NCBI GenBank assembly: GCA_019722365.1
Contig: JADFUC010000954.1
Location: forward strand, 2,170,001-2,234,000
Direction: 5' to 3'
Length of the DNA: 64,000 nucleotides
Source of the DNA: Lithospermum erythrorhizon
Lineage: Eukaryota > Streptophyta > Magnoliopsida > Boraginales > Boraginaceae
Shown here: in pieces, positions 1 through 13,899 of the stretch
How the letters are laid out: each line of letters begins with the position of its first letter
How positions within the stretch are numbered: the first letter of the stretch is position 1
Translations under genes and position numbers: made by a program
The notes under the pieces: generated by a model
The model's input: only the letters and a program-made list of their open reading frames with translations
Told to the model about the DNA's origin: nothing
Databases searched by the model: none

Positions 1-3000
1 TCTAAAGAAAGCAAAGAAGTCAGTGATCCAATACGACAAAGTGAAATGCATTCTTTCGAGGAACCTGCCTGCCAGAGGGTACTTGAGGTTAATTAGAATT
101 TCTGGGGGTTAACCGCCGCATGTTCCGCACCAAGAAGTCGGTTAAACAAGAAACACATTTGTGAAATAATCAAAGGCCAAAATATGGGTATTTTAAGGGA
201 AAATAAAAAGGACTCCAAGAACATTTGAAATTTCGGAGATAGAACCCTTCATTTTCGGGGTAAAGAATAATCCCTAAAACCAACTCGTAATCTCAATTCT
301 AAGCATAAAATGTCACAAAGGGTTAAAACCTTCATAAAACCTATTATAAACCACAAAATAAACATCATTACCAAAAAGTTGAAAAGAACGTTTATAAATT
401 CACAAAAGTTTAAAACCCAAATCTTTAAAGAAATAGAATTCAGGAAATATCTAAAGCCTGAGGAATATCTCTTCCACAGTAGAAAGGTAATCAAAACAGA
501 TACATACATCAGATTTGTCGTTATTTCAAGAAAACGTAGTCGGGGCATGCAGGAGTTTAAGACAAGCACGGGCGAGGTCACATGCAGTTTGAAGATGAAA
601 TTTTTGACAAGTTGAAAAGTAGCACGATTAACGTAATATAGTACCTTTTATATGGCTTAAGACCAAATAAGCAAAAACCCTCTATCAGGTACGTACATCA
701 GAAGGAGGCGTCCGTGTCCCATGGGTAGATGAAACAAATGGGCAAATAAAAACGAGATCCAACGGGCGGTTCTTGTCCAACAGGCGATACTTGTCTAAAG
801 CGCGGTTCCTGATCCAAAGGAACTACACCGAGGGAATTTTTTGTTCAATGAAATGTTCTCGTCCATAGAATGATTTGCCAAACATTCTAGTGCACGTTAA
901 CCCCAATCTATGGCAACCATATTACATGTATATTTTGATCATGCCTCAAGGCATTGGGCTTGGCATTGGATAGTGCCTCCACGATATTAACGCTTCCAAG
1001 ACGACGTTGTGTTATTACGATCATTATAAAGATAAGACTACGACTTCTCAGATTGTTTCATAACAATTTATTCATAAGTATAATCCTCCCTCAATTGCTA
1101 TTTTACTATTCACATTATATTCACAAAATTTCAAATACTACTGATCTTTTAATGTCTCCGATCATGCTGGCTTCAGTACCACGGTGGATCAAGTTCTGGA
1201 CTCGCAGGATTTACAGCACCATATCTCCAAAGACTTATCGGATCTGTAAGAGAGCGGTTATCCCAGACTATACCTATGACTATTTCGAATTGCATTAACC
1301 AAATGCTTAAAAGTCCAGTTTTTTAATAAAGAATACACATGTAGAATTCTATCGTATTTGCTATTCAAAGATAATGGTTCAGATCTATCACTATAAATTT
1401 AAAAGTCAATTTCATTCAATAGATTATTTCAAACATTCATTGAAAGTTTTATGATAATTGAGAAATGAGAAATAAAGGGAGAATTTAAGGGAATAAAGGC
1501 TTGTAATGTCTAATTGTATACTATTTATACAATAATCACTATCGCTTTCTTTCTGCTCACACTTTGCCTTTTAAAAAAAAAAAAAATTAATTATATATAT
1601 ATAAAATAATTATGGGCCACAAGGGGGTCTCTGCTCAAAAGACTCTCACACACTATAATAGACGCCCAATCCTAATCATGTCAATGGAGAAATTATGAGG
1701 GATTTTGTCGCTTAGCTTTATTTTCAAGTAGTATACACTTTTTATCTACACTGTATAAAGTATACGACGCATCTATACGCACCCATTTTTCAAATATTCG
1801 ATATATTTTTATGTTTAATTTGAATATTCTAAAATTGTGTAAAACTTATACCTTTGATTTTTTTAATTAATATTTTTATTTTGAAGAAATACTATGACGA
1901 ATAACTTTAAATATAAGATGAAAATTACTTATGATTAAATATTTTTAAAAAGATATTTATAAATTTTATAGCATTTAATCGATTAGTTTTTTGTGGATAA
2001 TATTTATTTTATTTTCTAGTCTATTTATTTCAAGTGTACTTTTTATTAATATTTAAATTATTAATAATATATACATATCACATTCAAAAAATTATAAGTT
2101 TTTATAAACTTAATTATATGTCAATCGTGTATACAATATTTTTCGTAAAATATTACTATTAATATTAACATCCAAATTACATTATTCGAATAATAATAAT
2201 TAATCAAATACAATTATGCTTGACCTAATAGATAACGAGTTTCAAAAATGAAAGACTTCAATTTAAACATTCAACTTTTCCTACAACTGAAGAAAAGAAA
2301 AGAATTTTTTTTCACATGACACATTAATTATATTAACATTTTCTAGTCCTCTCGATTAGTTCATCAACTAACGGAACATGTTATCTATAATGATAATATT
2401 AAGAAAATAATTTATTCTAATTTTGTTTTACTTATGATTTTGTTACCACATAAAAGTTTAAGCAGAATTAATAAATTTGTTACGATATCGTTACGTCAAA
2501 TGGGCTTGAAATATTTAGCTGCTTGAATTTCATACCAGAAGCGAAAATAATTTATTGATAATCCTAATCCTCTTATATGATTTTATCTTTATTTGTTGTT
2601 GGAAACTAAAATTATTCGTGAGTTAACATCTATTATGATTCAAATGGAATAATATAATAACAATAATTATACCAAAAACATATAAAGATATGTTGCATAT
2701 TAATATGTCACCTGCAAATTATGCCAAATATCCACGAATGTGATATTTATAATCATATATAATCACGATTGAAATGATATATATCAACCATACTTAAATC
2801 GTAGATGTTCATGTAAAAGATATAACAATTTGTTGTCAGTTCACTAAATATATTAACGACTGATCATCAATACAGGAAGATTTATCAAATTATTTGCTTT
2901 TTATGTCGTTAAATTGGTATAATTTAAATTTTTAAGACAATATACGTATCCATATATGTAGAAAATTAAATAATAATAATAATTTACACCTCAAGTATAT

Positions 3001-3996
3001 AATTATTTAACTAATACATATTATAATAATAATAACAATAGTTCAAGTATAATAATAATAATAATAATAATAATAACTCTACACAAAGCATTAAGGATTA
3101 TTTACTAACACCTATTATACTAATAATAAAATAGTTCTACATAAAATATATTATTATTTAATAAGAAGACCTTTAATAACTCATTAGCTTATTAATTATG
3201 ATGGAATTATTAATTAAAAGATAATATTTTTGTCTAACTTTTATTTTTGTATAGAATTGTAATTTAAGAATTAATAAAGGTGTATAAGAATTCAAGAAAT
3301 ACGAATTTTTATTCACCTTTTTTATATATATTACCGACAGTGATGGTTAATAAAATAACAAGCCGCTTCAAATGAGAACTTATGTGACTTCATTAACATT
3401 AATTGTGAATAAATTTTTTATATAAACGATTAATAATACACTTAAAAATATTAAAATAAAGTTACAATTTGACCAGGTAATAAAGAGCCCCGCCATAATT
3501 AGTTGGTCTTGTAATAGTAGGCGTGCCTGTATCTATGTCCTTTAATGAATTTGTGTCCACCCCCTTGCAATGGACTGTTCAACGATGATACATTAGTTAG
3601 AGCAAGTATGTCAATAAATCGAATCAAGAAATTGCGTTAACTACTTACTACATCTTCTGTTTTTTAAACATTATTAATTTTATCTCTATAAATTAGTCAT
3701 TAGAATAAAAAATTGAGAAAGTAGTATTCAATGAATTGGGAAGATTATCTCTAATAACTTAACACCACATCATGCAGGATTCAGTATGATCTGAATAATT
3801 GAGCAGTTGAACAATAACACTCCATGTTTATGCCATCTTTCTTTAGGCCGACAAGATCAACAACAATCTAACTACAAAACACTACCAAGTACCAAAAGAC
3901 ATGCATAAATTAGAAAATATCACTTGTATATACAATTACAAACCAGAAAAAGATAAGAACAGGATTAGTTCAGGCGAACACTAATTAATTCTTTTT
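1..3996. other. Intergenic, no gene recognised; left repeat-like part then AT-rich
   Basis: The first 1.3 kb has more balanced base composition and scattered GC-rich words, which looks like transposon-derived DNA, but no retrotransposon protein motif could be read in any frame. Short open frames at 249-581 (minus), 310-615 (plus) and 954-1298 (plus) lack recognisable domains and I do not call them genes. From about 1.32 to 3.99 kb the DNA is very AT-rich and holds only simple repeats. This stretch also contains the 3' flank of the minus-strand zinc-finger gene. Confidence 0.5.
3049..3076. repeat. (ATA)n microsatellite
   Basis: A run of about nine uninterrupted ATA units, surrounded by looser AAT/TAA-rich sequence from about 2970 to 3130. 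It is an ordinary AT-rich simple repeat, likely polymorphic. Confidence 0.85.
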
Positions 3997-4066
3997 TTAA
4001 ACTTCGACATTTGTCATAATAAGGACGCAAATCCAACTTCGACATTGCAAGTAGCACCGGTATCCA

Positions 4067-7000
4067 CTAATATTCAACAGCTTTGTAGATAACAACGAAG
4101 CATGGAAGAATAGCCCTAGGACTATACACGTGTAACTCCTCGAGATTCGAGTAGATCCCACCATACCCAGCCACGGAATCATACGAACCACCACTTAACT
4201 CCTCCCCCATTGTCATCAGCCCCGCCACCCCCACTGGCGCGTTCTCCTCCACGCGCTTCACTTTCCCTGCAATCACACGACAAACTAACATGGCCCGTCG
4301 CCCCTGAATGCCACCTAGGCAGTCGTGGGCCCTACCGCTACTAGCAGTAGTGTGGACCCCACTTCCCTTTCCACCCTGGAAACCATGCCTTATAATAGTA
4401 CACACTCCACAGCTTGAAGCCGAGCCGCATAAGCTGGTCGACCCACGTGAGCCGAGCGAGCACGTTAGAGTCGTGCAGTGGAACCTGAGCAGCTCGTTGC
4501 CATCGGCTGCACACCTGGCATTCTTCTTGGCTCGAATCTTGACAGCTTCACGACAATCTTCGAACCGTTGGATCGTCTTCGGGGTGTTGTGGACTTTTAG
4601 TATCCGTTCGATCTTGCAGATGGGATTGTCCTTCTTTAGCCAGCTCGATTTGAAGATGATCTCCACAATGTTTCGGCTTGAATCTTCAGGGCCCAGCTCA
4701 GACACTACAATATGGAATTTAATGTTACAAATTTACTGCATTGTACTAATGCAGTTGAGCATCAATTGAAATACAGATTCGGTTTAGGTATTTCAGGATG
4801 TATTGATTTGTTATGAATATACACTCAACTCCAGGATAATTTTTTTGAAAAATTGTTCATAATTGAAATCGAACATATGACACTCGATTTAGATACGGAG
4901 TATTTTTATACAAAATCAATGTTGGTAAATAATACTTCTACTATTTTTTTACTAGTCATCCTAGTACTATTTTTTTAAAAGCTGAGGAGATAAAATTGCT
5001 CTTTGATCATGAATTCTCTTATAAATAAGGGTATACAAATAAAAAAAAACAATCTTTCTTAATTATTTTGCAAAAATGCAGAGGCAGTAAAAAAAAACCA
5101 AAGGCTGTATACAACTGTCTCGATTCATGTTTAAGTAACATTCGTATAATTGCACATGACTCCATAAAGTGGCGTCAATCTATAGCTTCCGGCCAAAGGT
5201 ACTGAAGTTGATACTCGGTGGAGGCGTAATTTACATGCGCATAATAATTCTGCAACTCTATCCTTCAAATTTTTTCATATTTTGAAACTTTGCACAAATT
5301 TTAAAGAAAATTAAAGTAGTTAAAATATGCATTGAAAATATAAAATATGATTAATTGAAATTATATCGTTAGTTGGTTAGCCAGGTTTAATACAGAAAAA
5401 TAGTAAAAATTCGTTGAAAGTAAAAATCCCCAATTCAACCTTAGATATTAAGCTAACTGGATATTTTCTGTAAGGTGCAATTAATATTTAAAATAATTTC
5501 CCGAAATTAAGATACGGATTTTGTCGGTTGAGTTGCCTGAGGAAGATTATTAATTAGAGTATCTAATGAGATTAGGACACGTAACTAGTTATGTCATAGT
5601 TTTGCATATTTAATTAACAGACAGCTGGAGAAATATACGTAATATGTCGTACAAGATGAGGATGGGTCGATGGTGATGGTTCATCTAAAATATTAAGTAC
5701 AACTTCCAACGGTGTTTCTGTTAAGGTTAAGTATGGGAACTAAATTTCTGGTGATACAACTTAATGGAAATTAAAAAATAAATTAACAAGAGTGGTTAGA
5801 TGGTCCCTCTTTGTACCGAGGTTTTGCCTACTATGGTCATATTTACATATATACACAACAATTTCCAAATCTTGGTTAATAAGTAATTATGTAATATTCT
5901 AGTGTTTGATTGGAGACAGGAGAATTTTGAACTAATAATAACAGGGAAAATGATAAACGGTTTTTTTTAATATATGTGCTTGTTTAGGCACAAATTAAAA
6001 ATATTCAATTAAGAAAACTTATTTGATACAAAATTTGCATTTAAATTTTGATATAGAAATATTTATTTAAATATATTTTAACTTGTATTTTAAATTTATT
6101 TTTTAATCACGTATCCTAAGGACACATTAAAAAATCGTATTGCATAATAGTCCTTTAAGCTTTACAACCGATTAAAAATCATTGGACAAACATATGCATT
6201 TATAGAATTTACTTTATGATGGAAATTATCAAATTTCTTATTGATAACTATGTAAAAGTAGAACCTGATAAAGTTAGAAAGACAATGAACTTAGAAACTA
6301 ATAGAAGGTGTTTGACTTGAAAGTTGACGAGTCAAAGAAATGAACTTATAAGATACAGTAGTAAATGATAAAATGTGACATGTTTGAGTTATTAGTAAGA
6401 TATACTACGTATAATACACCACTTAAAGAACGAATTGGTGTTAATGATTTTGTCTATGTTCAACAAGTTCATTCGACCTTACTATATTACTCAAATTTCG
6501 AACAATGTACGTAGGAATGCTTAATAACTCAACTACCTTATGCTCCTCAGAGTAAATGCACCATTAAATTTAAGAACAATTTGAATATTAATGCGAAAGT
6601 GATTTCATATATCAGAGTGACCTGTTAACGAGCCGAGTCGAACTTGAGATGTAGAATTTTTAGCTCGGCTCGTTGTTGAAGCTCATCGAGGGTGAGCGAA
6701 ATCAGCTCACTTGATGGAAATTTAACGGGATAAAATCTGCCAAAATAATAGAGATGAATATTAATTATCGATTGATAAATTGGATGTCAATTGGTAGATT
6801 ATAATAAAAGATTTAACTTCTTTCATAGCGCCGGTCATGATAATAAATTTGAAATTATCATAAAATTATAACAAAACTAATTTTTAATATATAATTTAGC
6901 CTCATCGAGCTACATTTAGCTCTCAGAGACAACGACCTGAAGGCAGCGCTGTGCTTCCGACTCAATATAGACCAGGCCGAACGAACGAGCCGCTTGGTTG

Positions 7001-8138
7001 GGCTCGAGCTCATTATAAATCTATACGATACTCGGTATGTTAAGAAGGATGGATTCTTAACCAAAAAAACTACTCCGTAATAAACTTAAAAATGAGAAGA
7101 GATATAAAAGAATTATTACCAGCATGCTTCACTGCTTGATGATGTTCTAAGCTTTCAATCTTCGGAAAAACCTCTCCACACTCCGAACAAGCACATATTG
7201 TTGTCCTAGGCAATGGATACCTACATAACAATAAAATTAATATATAACAATATCCCTTGTAATAAATATTTATGTACTACTATTATAAAATAATTAAATC
7301 AAAAATACACTTTTAAAAGAGAACAATTATAATTCATTAATATTACAAGAATTCGAATTCAAAACTATGAAACTATCCTATTTAACTTGAAATCTTTAAT
7401 TTAAGATAAAAATAATTTTCTTATTGCAAGAATTCGAATTCAAAACATAATCATAACTAGAGTATTATCTCTGAAGTATTCTATCATTCTACGAAAAAAT
7501 AAGCTTATATATTACCGACTAGGATCAACAATCGTGTGACATTCATAACACCCAGAAAGCTTCCTGAATTGCATGCCTCTTGAAGAAGTGGTGGAATAAG
7601 TAGAGCCACCACTAACCTTCATAGCTCTGGCGGCGGCGGTGGCAGAGGAATAAGTAGAGCCACCGCCTGATGACTTGATTGAGCTAGCAGCCAAGGACCT
7701 TGAAGAAGAAGAAGAGCCATGAACACTTTTCTTGTTATTCAAAAGTCTTGTTTCTTGACCAAGACTACTACTCTCTGGTGAATTATCAGCTCTATGGACC
7801 ACTCTACTTGTATTCCCATGAACAACATCTCTAAAAGTGCAAATAGAGCTACATGATGAACCTAATTTTGAGTAAGTTTGTGGATTGGTTTTTGATGGGT
7901 TATGAACAGTTCCTTCAACTTGCTTGCAAGTTAGTAGGTTCTTGATTTGGTCCCATGAAGATGGTTGTTTTTGTTGCTTGTTTTTCTTGTGTTTAGAGAG
8001 TTGTTTTTTGTTTTCTGAATTTTTGGGTTTGGTTTTGGATTCGGATGAGGTTGTTTCTGGTATGAAAGTAAGAAGGGCCATTAAAAGTAGAGCTAAAAAT
8101 TTGAAGAAAAGTGTTGTGAAAGAAACTCTCTCGGTCAT
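4067..8138 (-). CDS. C2H2 zinc-finger protein with PARP-like C-terminal fold
   Basis: Spliced gene: complement(join(4067..4704,7120..7220,7516..8138)), 453 aa. All junctions are GT-AG and the phase is kept throughout. Residues 1-30 include a hydrophobic stretch that could be a signal anchor. Residues 30-205 are Ser/Lys-rich and low complexity. Exon 2 encodes one C2H2 finger: Cys219-x2-Cys222, Phe226, Leu232, His235-x4-His240. Exon 3 encodes a conserved domain whose landmarks resemble ADP-ribosyltransferases of the PARP type: FHCTT near 316-320, a glycine-rich loop with a small-residue run near 352-365, YDSV at 416-419, and an E-x-VY-x-P-x-x-ILP segment at 430-446. The usual His-Tyr-Glu triad is not intact, so catalysis is doubtful. 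The family matches the plant At1g75710-like C2H2 group (recalled). Intron 2 is unusually long (2.4 kb) and holds repeats. The zinc-finger assignment is firm; the PARP-like fold is inference. Confidence 0.9.
6610..7060. repeat. GAGCTCG-rich transposon remnant in intron 2
   Basis: Inside the long second intron of the zinc-finger gene. Two clusters of AGCTCGGCTCG / GAGCCGAG words in both orientations (about 6630-6700 and 6985-7012) flank a short AT-rich core. A small hairpin, TTAAGAA-N6-TTCTTAA, lies at about 7037-7056. Clustered GAGCTCG words are common in plant DNA-transposon ends, but I could not define terminal repeats or a target duplication, so the class is open. Confidence 0.4.
7346..7446. 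repeat. 20-bp direct repeat pair in intron 1
   Basis: CAAGAATTCGAATTCAAAAC occurs exactly at 7346-7365 and again at 7427-7446, 81 bp apart, inside intron 1 of the zinc-finger gene. The repeat contains the palindrome GAATTCGAATTC. It could be a small tandem duplication. Confidence 0.8.
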
Positions 8139-11069
8139 GGAAAGAAGATTGAGAGAGATAGATAGATAAAGAGGGAAATGCTTTAGAAGGTTTCTTTAAT
8201 GGAGAGGGATCCAAGATTTGTTATAAGGGGAGAAAAGGGGAATTAGGGGGAGGACATCTTGAGAGTTAAGCTAATTCTTTACAAAAATATTGGTTATATC
8301 TTTCGAGCTTTATTAATTAGCTTAGATGTAACCCACGATTTGTTTGTCTTTTTATGTAATTAATTTAAGATCATTGTAGTAGTAGTCAATAGTCTTAGTC
8401 AGTCAGCTCCAGTTTGCTTATTTGGTAAATTAAGTATTGCCCTACTAGATAGATATATATGCCTTTAATTTGCGTGATGTTAGGAATGGGAAACTTGGGG
8501 GACCATATATATACTAGTCGAATAAGAAGTTGTTTCTGTTTAATGAATTGAAGAATTATACTATCGTAATTTGAAGATTATTAACACTAATAACAATAAT
8601 CCCAATATATTTACTACTTTTGTTGCTCATCAAATGCATTCGAAAATGGTAGTATTTCAAAGTAAATAGCCCTTTTACTAGCAGTCTCTGAGTTTATGTC
8701 TTGAAATATCACGTATTAGTTAATCGCGGGATAATGCCGATTAATCGGGGGTAGAAACTTTCGCGCAGCTACTTGTCGAGGTTGGCGCTCGCGCAGAAGT
8801 CAGACACGTAAAGAGGCGAGATTTTAGTCTGCGGCGTTACAATTCTTTCACTAATTTATCGGTGAGGAAAGTTGAGGGTATGTAATACAGCAAAAAAAAC
8901 GGGCGTCGTTGAAAAATTACTTGGGCATTTACAAAAATGCCTTGTCGGATACTGATATACAAAGTTAAAACACTAAACTGGTCTTTAAGGCCAGCCAGAA
9001 ACATTGCCTTCATGAAATGCAAGTTGAAAAAACCGTCAAGTTAAAAAATAATTATATTTATTAATACACATAATAATGCCAAAAAATATAAATAGATCCC
9101 TTATCTTTCAAATTCATCAAATTGAAATATTTATTGCTCAGTATTAAATCTCTTTACAAATTCTGATTTATAACAAAATTATTAATTTTACATTAAAAAT
9201 AATTCTATAAATAAAACTCTTTGAAAAATAACATCTAGATTTCAATCTCCGTTATTATTTTCATTCACAATACATAGCGTCTAAATTGATTTGAGAATCA
9301 TTTCATTTTTCATATTCACACTTTTAAAACAACAATAAAAACAAATAAAGAATTGAGTTTTAAGAAGAATTATCAAAAGATGATTTTGTAATTTACTATT
9401 AGTATTATACACTATATTATTAAAATAAGAAATAGGCACCTGATAGATCACTACTGCTCAATATATCATCCTCTACTTTTTTTAAAAGCCAAATTAAAAC
9501 AAACCTTAGGCCATCTTCATTCTACAAATATAACATGGACAATTTAAGAATGAATAGTTTGTTATCAAAGTCAAATTATATACATTACAAGTGTTTAAAT
9601 ATGTAAAGAAATTTGGAAAAGGGGAATAGTCGCTTATAGGTTATCACCTATTATGTAAAGTCACTTGATGCCAAATACAATAAGCAATTGTGTGTATACT
9701 AACTCTTTTATTTCACTCTCCTATAGCCGCATGTGTCATTAGTAGTAATAATAATATAGTAGTAGTAACGATATATAATATAAATGCTAGTTTGAAATTT
9801 TATTAAATCACAGGATTTTAAATGCTTGGCGTTATCATTGCGAATGCGTCTTTGTCAGGTGTCACTAAAACACTAGGTAGTATATCCTGTATCCTTATCA
9901 TTTTGGTATTTATTTTTGTCATATGTTCCCTTATAGATAACTACATTAATATGATATTACATAATCAGTGGATATTGTTATTATTATTATATAATTACCT
10001 GTTATAGAAAGCGGCAATCAGTCAAATTAAATATATAACTGGTGTGGTTATTTTAATTCTTATTATAATAAAACATGAGTCAACCTTATAATAAGTGTGG
10101 ATATTATTGTGGAGGTTAAATCTCCATATCTCATGTTTATTTACTTACTAACTATATGATTTGGAAATCCTATATCACGAGGATAATTTCGAGGTAATTC
10201 TTCTTAGATTATATTTTGTGGAGGTTTAAAATTATTCTGTTAAATCAAATTCACAGACATAAAATAATTCCACAGATATGGACATAAAATAAAATTAAAT
10301 GAAATTAAAATCTTCATTTTATATTTAACTATATTTATTAAATGATTTCATATTTATGTGGAGGGATTTAATTTATTGTACTTATATTATTTATTGATAA
10401 ATTTTAAACATACTTATAATGGAAGTTTAATTTTTGCATCTTACATTATGGGTATAAAACACCCACAACATATTATTATCTACTATTGTGTTATCTTATT
10501 TTATTTATTTATGGGCATGAATTATTTATTTTATAATCATATGTGTTCATTCATTTTGTTATTTAACGATCATGCATTGAGTATTATAACTTGTGGGTTC
10601 TGTTCTTGTATTTCCAACACATAAAATTGCTAATTTCTCTCAGATTTATTGCTGATGACAAACAAAATTAAAATCAATATTATTTTCTTATCGCCAGCGG
10701 TAATAAAGCGATATGATAACGGACACTTCTCAATTTCCTTTATGTAATCTTGTTCTCTTCCACATTTCTTCTCAAAATATTTATACACATCAGCAAAATG
10801 GCTAAATATTTTCTAAGTGTTAAATCAGCTTTGCTTACGATTGTTCTTTTAAATTTTCCTTTCTTATCAAGCATGAAGAAATGGGTGGAAAAGCGTTCTA
10901 TGACATTCAAATATTTAGCATTTACCATTTCTAGGTTACTTGGATTGTTTATTTTTGTTTTGATAGAGATTTCTTCGATTAAGAGATATTCATGATTTTT
11001 GTATTTGTTGTTATTAAATAAAATGACACTTTTCATCATAGTTTATATATTGGATGTTGGTTGTGTTCG
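8139..11069. other. Intergenic upstream of zinc-finger gene
   Basis: No gene recognised. A GC-rich island at about 8705-8840 (clusters of GCGC and CGG words) interrupts otherwise AT-rich DNA roughly 570-700 bp upstream of the zinc-finger start codon. It looks inserted but has no clear ends. Open frames at 10358-10624 and 10740-11039 are AT-rich low-complexity translations without recognisable domains. The stretch from about 10.0 kb may include the 5' part of the copia element that follows, but no LTR pair or primer binding site is visible. Confidence 0.5.
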
Positions 11070-11329
11070 TTTGTGTTCTAGATATAACCATAATTGAATT
11101 TGTACAGCACACTTAGGACCTTTAAGCTATTTGGAGAAGAATTAAATGTCATTGAAGAGACAATGTAAGAAAATATCTTGAATATAAGTGCCAAGGAAAA
11201 TTCTTCAAGATGGTGATAATACGAGAACTTCAACAAAGGTTGTTTGCAATGGTAACAAGATAAAAAAGCTAAGAAGAAAACTTCACAAAAGTTTACTATC
11301 AAAAGTGCAAAAGTATTAAGATTTATTGA

Positions 11330-11751
11330 GCATCATCTTGATGAAAGTTTGAAATTAGAGTATTTGAATATAAAATATCCTAGTTGTTTATGAAAAAGTC
11401 TTGAAGAAAGATTCCATAATTCATCATTGGTGTTACTATTCTTGAAAAGAAAGAGCCACATTCTGTCCCGTAGGAAAATGCAAAATTCTACCTAATGCCA
11501 GTTTAATAAAAGGCGTGGTAATTAAGTAGAATGATTTGATGTGGTCATTAATTCGTGATCATGGTCGTAACCACTTTTGTGGTCGAGGTCGTGGACGTGG
11601 TTATGTGAATTATAATAGACCTCTCAGAAATTACCCAAATCGACAAAAAAATGGTAAGACCATCCAAGAAGGTTCATTGAAAAACAATGATGATTTATGC
11701 TATAGATGCCAAAAAAAGGTCATTGAGTACAAAGATTGTATGAATCTTTGA
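11330..11751 (+). pseudogene. copia gag fragment with zinc knuckle
   Basis: At about 11330-11400 the translation reads HHLDESLKLEYL, the typical copia gag helix motif. It is followed by an RGRGRG basic patch at about 11587-11602 and a degenerate CCHC knuckle, CYRCQKKVIEYKDC, near 11698-11739, where the expected Gly-His pair is replaced. In-frame stops separate the parts. The fragment cannot encode a full gag. Confidence 0.8.
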
Positions 11752-12479
11752 GTCTCTTTTGTAGAAGATAGAACATCTATGAAAGGAAAAGAAAAGGAAG
11801 ATAATTTTAATGAACATGAACGCACGAAGATGACTCTGCACATCTTGAAATTTCTGAGGAGTTAGATTGATGGGACAAATGAGATGAACTTGGATTAAGA
11901 AATAATTTGATATTATGAATTAACTTGTGTTTAAATAATATGTGATGAACTTAAATAATCTCCTATATTTGTATTATGTGTGATATTAGTAATATGATAT
12001 ACATTTTATCTATGAGCTAATAATATTTAGTATGTTATGTTGATTTACTCTCTCTTTAATCATACTTTTCTTCATTTTAAGAAAGGTAGACATGGAATAT
12101 CTCAAAGATATTTGCATTTTAGAGACAGGTGAGACTCTACATGCGATCCTCGAGAGTAAGAAATCTTTCTTGTATAAATCCTATAAAAGGGTATATAATT
12201 TGGTCCTTGGACTTGATTGAAGGAATAGGTAATCACCGTATTCATATTACCAAATGAGACAAAAATTTATATTAAATGATTCTTTATGTTTTTCAAAATA
12301 AAAAAGAAACTTTATTAGGTTTCTTGACATATATCAGTGAGGATACTACTGAAAATCTGAAGCGATAATTGAGGAAATAAAGAAATATACGCTTAATCTT
12401 TATGAAGTGTTTTTGAGGAAAGAAAGAAAATATTGGAGAAATTATCAAAATTACCTTTTGGATTACATTACATTTATAT

Positions 12480-13380
12480 TCATAAAATTAGACAATTTGG
12501 TAATAAAGAGGATCTGGCTGTATTTTTATGGCATGAGCGCCTAAGGTCGGCTCTGAACAGCAATGATCATGTAAAATAGTTGAGAAATCTGCGTAATTAA
12601 ATCCGTTAGAAAGGCTTAAAGAGAAGCTCGAGAAAAGAAGATAGACCATGTGAAGCATGTTCCTCGATAAACTAATAATAAGACATTTACAGCTAAGTCG
12701 GATAAGATCGCTACATTTTTGAAAAGAATTGAGGTGATATATGTGGGCACTGCTCATCCCACCATCATGAGTATTCGGTATTTTATAGTATTAATTGATG
12801 CATCTAGTAGATGGTCATATGTTTGTTTATTATCAAGTTGTGATATGACATTTGCGAATTTACGCTTTCAAATAATTAAACTAAGAGTTCAATTCCCTGA
12901 TTATGCTATAAAGAAAGTTAGATTTGACAATCTTTGGTGAATTTACATCTTAATCATTTTAATAATTGTGCATATCAATTGAAATTATTGTTGAACATTA
13001 CATTTCTTCGTATACGTACACAAAATGGTTTAGCGGAGTCGTTAATCAAAGCGTCTTGATATGTTGCTAGACTTAAAATTAATAACGAACAAAGTTACCC
13101 GATGCTTGTTTGGGTTCGTACAATTTTACATGTTCATCGGCAATACATAGGCCAAGTGTCAATCATGCTTGTCACCATTATCGACTTCGATTGGTAAGGA
13201 ACCAAATATTTCATCCCAAAGATTTTTGGTTGTGCGAGTATATCTTCCAATAGCTCCTTTACAAAAAATAAAAATGGAATCTCGAAAGAGGTTGGGAATA
13301 TATGCCAGTGGAATCTACATCTATTATTAGATATCTTGGGCCTTTAACGTAGGCGAGATTGCAGTTGTCATTTGGCTGAT
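12480..13380 (+). pseudogene. copia integrase fragments
   Basis: Several frames together give copia integrase hallmarks: a WHERL (WHxRL) segment near 12530, FIVLIDASSRWSYVCLL-like core near 12780-12835, FPDYAIKKVRFDN near 12893-12930, QNGLAES at about 13020-13040 with the catalytic-region Glu, and R-LGIYAS near 13290-13310. Stops and frame shifts separate them. The order and spacing match a plant Ty1/copia pol. Confidence 0.85.
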
Positions 13381-13899
13381 ATAAATTTTGCAATACTAGG
13401 GAAAAGAAAATAAAAGTTGGAAAGGAAGTAACATGGTATATATATCTTAATTTGGATACCCATATAAATAAATAATGGAAGAGATTTAAAAGAAAAATTG
13501 AACAACTGATTTACTTAGAATCGATTCTGGGTCGTTTACTAATTTGAAAAGAGTATGAGAAGTCACATGTACGATATAAATGTTCTTGCTCGGTTAAAAT
13601 TTGAAGCAAAATAATGTAAGCAAGTACATCTAAAGGCGAGAAGCAAGCGTGGTGACTGTAAATTGAAAGATAAAATCTTGAAAGAAAAGAGGCAGAAAGA
13701 GTAATAAATACAGTTAGAAGTGACATTGAAAAGACACTGAATAATAATAATAGAGTCCATGATAGAAAAGGTATGATGAGTCTTTGAAAAATCACAAGAT
13801 GAGTGAAAATTAATTCATTTATTTATTAATTAGAAATGAAGATAATCACGAGGTTTTGTAATTAATATTAATAAACAGAATTTGAAAAAGTACTAGATA

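Noticed and set aside
249..1298. Three overlapping open frames of 100-114 codons on both strands
   Set aside because: No recognisable domain, AT-biased composition and conflicting strands; more likely chance frames in repeat-derived DNA.
4308..4769. Plus-strand open frame of 153 codons
   Set aside because: It is the antisense shadow of exon 3 of the minus-strand zinc-finger gene.
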